Source: Temnopleurus reevesii
Lineage: Eukaryota > Echinodermata > Echinoidea > Temnopleuroida > Temnopleuridae
Reading direction: 5' to 3'
DNA length: 10,487 nucleotides
Assembly: GCA_036244855.1 (NCBI GenBank)
Contig: BQKZ01000081.1
Location: 242,025 to 252,511 of the forward strand
The notes under the pieces are model-generated. The model ran no database searches. It saw only the letters and a program-made list of their open reading frames with translations, and had not been told where the DNA came from. Positions within the stretch are counted from its first letter, which is position 1. Each line of letters begins with the position of its first letter. The position numbers and the translations under genes were made by a program. Positions 7,978-10,487 of the stretch are shown here, one piece after another.

Positions 7978-8203
7978 GATGACCTTGTACAGATTTGTGA
8001 AAAGATGACTATGTTTCTTTGAAATGAAAAAAAAAAGCTTAAAATTAAAAGACTATTTTGTTCATGCATCAGAAATTCATTTGGTCTGTGGGAATTTTGT
8101 TATATCACATCTTCGTTCATGTTTGGTAGATGAGTGAGTGGATATAGTCTGCACATACAGACCAATTTCACAAGACGAGAACCATAACAGGTTTCCTCCT
8201 AGC

Positions 8204-8223
8204 ACATGTACATGTACATGTAC
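8204..8223. repeat. Short (CATGTA) tandem repeat
   Basis: Three perfect CATGTA units (8205-8222), self-complementary throughout. Single related copies, such as ACATGTACATG around 8637-8646, recur elsewhere in the window. Confidence 0.85.
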
Positions 8224-8260
8224 AGTGAACGTGTAGGAGGTGGTCTATGCCTGCAGAATA

Positions 8261-8366
8261 CAGTCCAACCTGGTTATAATGAGGACCTTGGGACCTTGTT
8301 ACTTAAGGGCCAAAACACAAAGAGAGGGGACAAGGAATCAGTGCTCTTTATAATGAGGTTGGACTG
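8261..8366. mobile_element. 106-bp MITE with TA duplication (Tc1/mariner-pogo type)
   Basis: The left end CAGTCCAACCTGGTTATAAT and the inverted right end CAGTCCAACCTCATTATAAA match at 17 of 20 positions, and the similarity continues for about six more bases. TA dinucleotides flank both ends (8259-8260 and 8367-8368), as expected of a Tc1/mariner-superfamily target-site duplication. The interior of about 55 bp codes for nothing, so this is a non-autonomous miniature element needing a transposase from elsewhere. Confidence 0.8.
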
Positions 8367-8369
8367 TAC

Positions 8370-8800
8370 TACAGTGTACATGTAATGTACCTTTGGGTGT
8401 TTGTGTGCTACACGTGTGAACTATTCAACAATTTTGTGACTTGCTTTTATGAGGTGATAAATACAATACAAATAGTCATTTGGTTACAACTGAATTTTTG
8501 GCTTATTGGTTTTAAAAAATATGTCAAAGAATACGCCTATCTCTTTATAGGCAAAAACAAATTGCTCTTGCCTGCTTTGAATGTCCGAAGATATTTAGGC
8601 CTGCATATTGCCGCGATGCAAGCCGTTTCAGAATATACATGTACATGTGTATTTTGATATGAATTCAAGATTTTCATCACAAGTGAATGGCATATTTTTT
8701 TATTGTCATGTTTACTCTCACTTTTTCGGTTTTTGCAATATTCACATTTTAATGCTGATATATTCCGTAATGGTTGGCACCTCCGATCTTTTAGGCTACT
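8370..8800. other. Intergenic DNA, no gene seen
   Basis: AT-rich sequence after the MITE. Frames are open here on both strands (for example 8385-8657 + and 8537-8965 -) but show no recognisable domain, and the minus frame crosses the inverted repeat that follows. Confidence 0.5.
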
Positions 8801-8803
8801 CCA

Positions 8804-8912
8804 TGAATCTTGCCCAAATCTAATGATCTCCTCAGACCGACCTTCAAATATGAATTCCATTTTGATAATCATATGACCAATTTGGGCGATTATTCGACTT
8901 GGGCAAGGTTCA
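8804..8912. repeat. Imperfect 25-bp inverted repeat (hairpin)
   Basis: The arm 8804-8828 matches the reverse complement of 8888-8912 at 21 of 25 positions, around a spacer of 59 bases. The core CTTGCCCAA is perfect. An extra ATTTGGGC at 8880-8887 can pair with 8812-8819 instead. No TA or other duplication was recognised at the edges. Confidence 0.75.
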
Positions 8913-9044
8913 CTGCTTTCAAAGTGGAGAGTAAGGTAATGACATGATCGGTCATGATTGCTCATCAGATGAGAGAAAAATTATGCATATGTGTGTATGT
9001 GTTTGTGTCTGTGTAAGTATGTGTTTTATGCATGTGCAGCTACA

Positions 9045-9062
9045 TGTAGATATATATCTACA
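9045..9062. repeat. Perfect 18-bp palindrome
   Basis: TGTAGATATATATCTACA is fully self-complementary and directly abuts the left end of the tandem MITE array. It may be a diverged piece of the array's linker. Confidence 0.8.
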
Positions 9063-9661
9063 CAGCGGAAACTCGGTATAAAGAGATCTAATATAACAAA
9101 ATATCTGATACAATGAAGTAAAAAATCTGGAGCCAGCTCTTTAACTTCTTTTTTGACTCTGCTATAAAGAGATTACTGCTATAACAAGGTATTTTTTATG
9201 GTAGTAAGCACCTCGTTATACTGAGTCTGCAATGTAGTATTCATGGCAGTTACATGCATTAGGCCAGTACAGTGGAAACTCGGTATAAAGAGATCCAATT
9301 TAACCTTATTTCTTATATAAAAAGGTTATAGTTTTGTCCCAGCTCTTTATAACTCATTATTTTTAACCCTGCTATAAAGATATTACTGCTTTAACAAACT
9401 ATTTTCACAAGCACCTCGTTCTACTGTACAGTGTACGTGTATATCTATGGTATTCATGGCAGCTATGTACAATAGGCCAGTACAGTGGAAACTCGGTATA
9501 AAGAGATCTGATATAAAGAAGAAATATAGTATGGTTCCAGCTCTTTGTAACTTATGTTTTTTTAACCCTGTTATAAAGATATTACTGCTATGAAGAGATA
9601 TTTTTGATGGTCTCAACTTCCCATAGGTAAAGAGAAAGGTTATGATACTGAGTTTCCCCTG
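9063..9661. mobile_element. Tandem three-unit MITE array (about 210-bp period) with a terminal inverted repeat
   Basis: Units start at 9063, 9270 and 9483 with CAG(C/T)GGAAACTCGGTATAA and AAGAGATC, giving periods of 207 and 213 bp. Each unit carries CCAGCTCTTT, then a TTTAACCCTGCTATAAAGATATTACTGCT-like block (slightly varied in unit 1), and units 1 and 2 end in a CACCTCGTT...TATTCATGGCAG...AGGCCAGTA linker. The last unit lacks that linker and ends at 9661 with the inverse of CAGGGGAAACTCAGTAT, a terminal inverted repeat. Internal units are preceded by TA; the outer flanks are CA and AA. It is non-coding. Confidence 0.8.
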
Positions 9662-10487
9662 AAGGCAGCTTCACATGTGTGGGTTGAGAGTGTGGTTGGA
9701 GGTTAGTGGGTGGTTTCCTTACGAAACAGGATACAAATATATTTCTACTGGTAGTTATTCCTAATCTAAAGTACCATTTAAAGTACCATACTATGTTAGG
9801 AGAGACAAATTTATAGCTACATGTACTTAGCGAGGACATAAATGAAACAATGGTTTCATGTTATAGCGTATGGGTTATTTTTGTTGTTGAAATATTAACT
9901 GCTAGTGGCGAACGCCATTATTGTGCTTACATTGAAAAATTACTCACAATAATAATAGCACTAAAATTCATGTTCCCTTCCTGAACATTATTTGGTAAAA
10001 AGCACAAGGCATTGAAGTACCAACAAATGTTATGGCACATGCAAGGTATCATTTTGTGAAGAAAACATTCAGCCATTTTATGCAGATTTGATTCCATGTA
10101 ACCGTAAACGTTTAATGAGTCACATTAAAAAACTATATATCCCAATGATTTTCCATTAAAGAAAAATGATTTTGTTATTGATTTTACTTAATGACACTAT
10201 CATAAACAATTAGTTTCATAATTTTGTTTTTTTCATTATTACATATTTTTCTGACATGATGGTGTCAGTGTGACACAAGTTTGCAGGCACACACCATTGG
10301 CTTACAGCATTGCATTTTGAGCAATACATGACACAGAGTTTGCAAGCAATGACAACAGTATTCTATGGCCAAATATAGTGAAGTACATGTATAGCATCTA
10401 TAAATGCATACTCTTGATTGTGTGCTTGTATATAGTGGAAAACCGACGTCGAGAGTATGTACCTGCGGGTTATGACACTTGACATGG
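9662..10487. other. Intergenic DNA with minor repeats, no gene seen
   Basis: No coding frame is recognisable. Small structures are a doubled TAAAGTACCAT (9767-9777 and 9779-9789), a 9-bp inverted pair ATTATTGTG (9917-9925 with 9945-9953), a small hairpin GTGTCA-GTG-TGACAC (10262-10276) and an imperfect direct repeat (10271-10289 and 10329-10348). Confidence 0.55.

Larger units (their letters stand above)
5349..7990 (+). other. Probable long T-rich 3' UTR of the BTG gene
   Basis: There is no credible coding sequence after the BTG stop. The + strand is T-rich, with scattered ATTTA pentamers (for example around 5661 and 6705) and CPE-like TTTTAAT/TTTTAT near 6670. I found no canonical AATAAA until 7233, then another at 7948. 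Vertebrate BTG1/2 also have long AU-rich 3' UTRs. The end is uncertain: about 7260 if the first signal is used, about 7990 if the second or third is used. Confidence 0.45.

Noticed and set aside
8537..8965. 142-residue minus-strand frame
   Set aside because: It runs through the 8804-8912 inverted repeat and matches no family I recognise. A degenerate transposon fragment is possible but unsupported.
1..10487. CRISPR array, tRNA, rRNA, bacterial operon or prophage content
   Set aside because: No spacer-separated repeats, no cloverleaf with conserved T-loop and no bacterial gene organisation. The window is animal DNA.

Overview
This is eukaryotic, non-vertebrate genomic DNA. It is AT-rich, gene-poor, full of microsatellites and short terminal-inverted-repeat elements, and lacks bacterial operon structure. 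The one recognisable protein is an animal-specific BTG/Tob family member. Together with the CATGTA-type repeats, the TA-flanked pogo/Tc1-like miniature elements and the long C/G runs, this suggests a marine invertebrate, perhaps a deuterostome such as an echinoderm. The species is inference only.

Layout. Positions 1-4050 are upstream intergenic DNA: a compound triplet microsatellite (301-656), scattered homopolymer runs, an isolated perfect CRE palindrome (868-875), a G run and a C run (2614-2848), an RFX X-box-like site (3395-3408) and a pyrimidine tract (3728-3768). About 4050-4270 looks like a compact promoter: three CRE-type sites, a CArG/MEF2-like box, an inverted CCAAT box and a TATA-like box, the last three elements in canonical order. 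A 5' leader with two tiny uORFs follows. The single protein gene, a BTG1/BTG2-type antiproliferative protein of 177 aa, lies at 4815-5348 (+) with no intron in the coding region. A T-rich, gene-free stretch (5349 to about 7240 or 7990) is the probable long 3' UTR. It has candidate poly(A) signals and three miR-92-family seed matches.

Positions 8000-10487 are a repeat-rich flank: a 106-bp TA-flanked MITE (8261-8366), a 25-bp imperfect inverted repeat (8804-8912), and a three-unit tandem array of a second MITE family (9063-9661) closed by a terminal inverted repeat. The end of the window shows no gene.

Functionally, this is one regulatory gene in its neighbourhood. BTG1/2 proteins recruit the CAF1 (CNOT7/8) deadenylase to shorten mRNA poly(A) tails and restrain proliferation. 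The CRE/CCAAT/TATA promoter, uORFs and U-rich 3' region fit a tightly controlled, inducible, short-lived transcript. No novel multi-gene system is visible. The points most worth a second look are the intronless BTG with its own acidic-serine tail, its CRE-cluster promoter, the miR-92-type sites, and the tandem MITE array.
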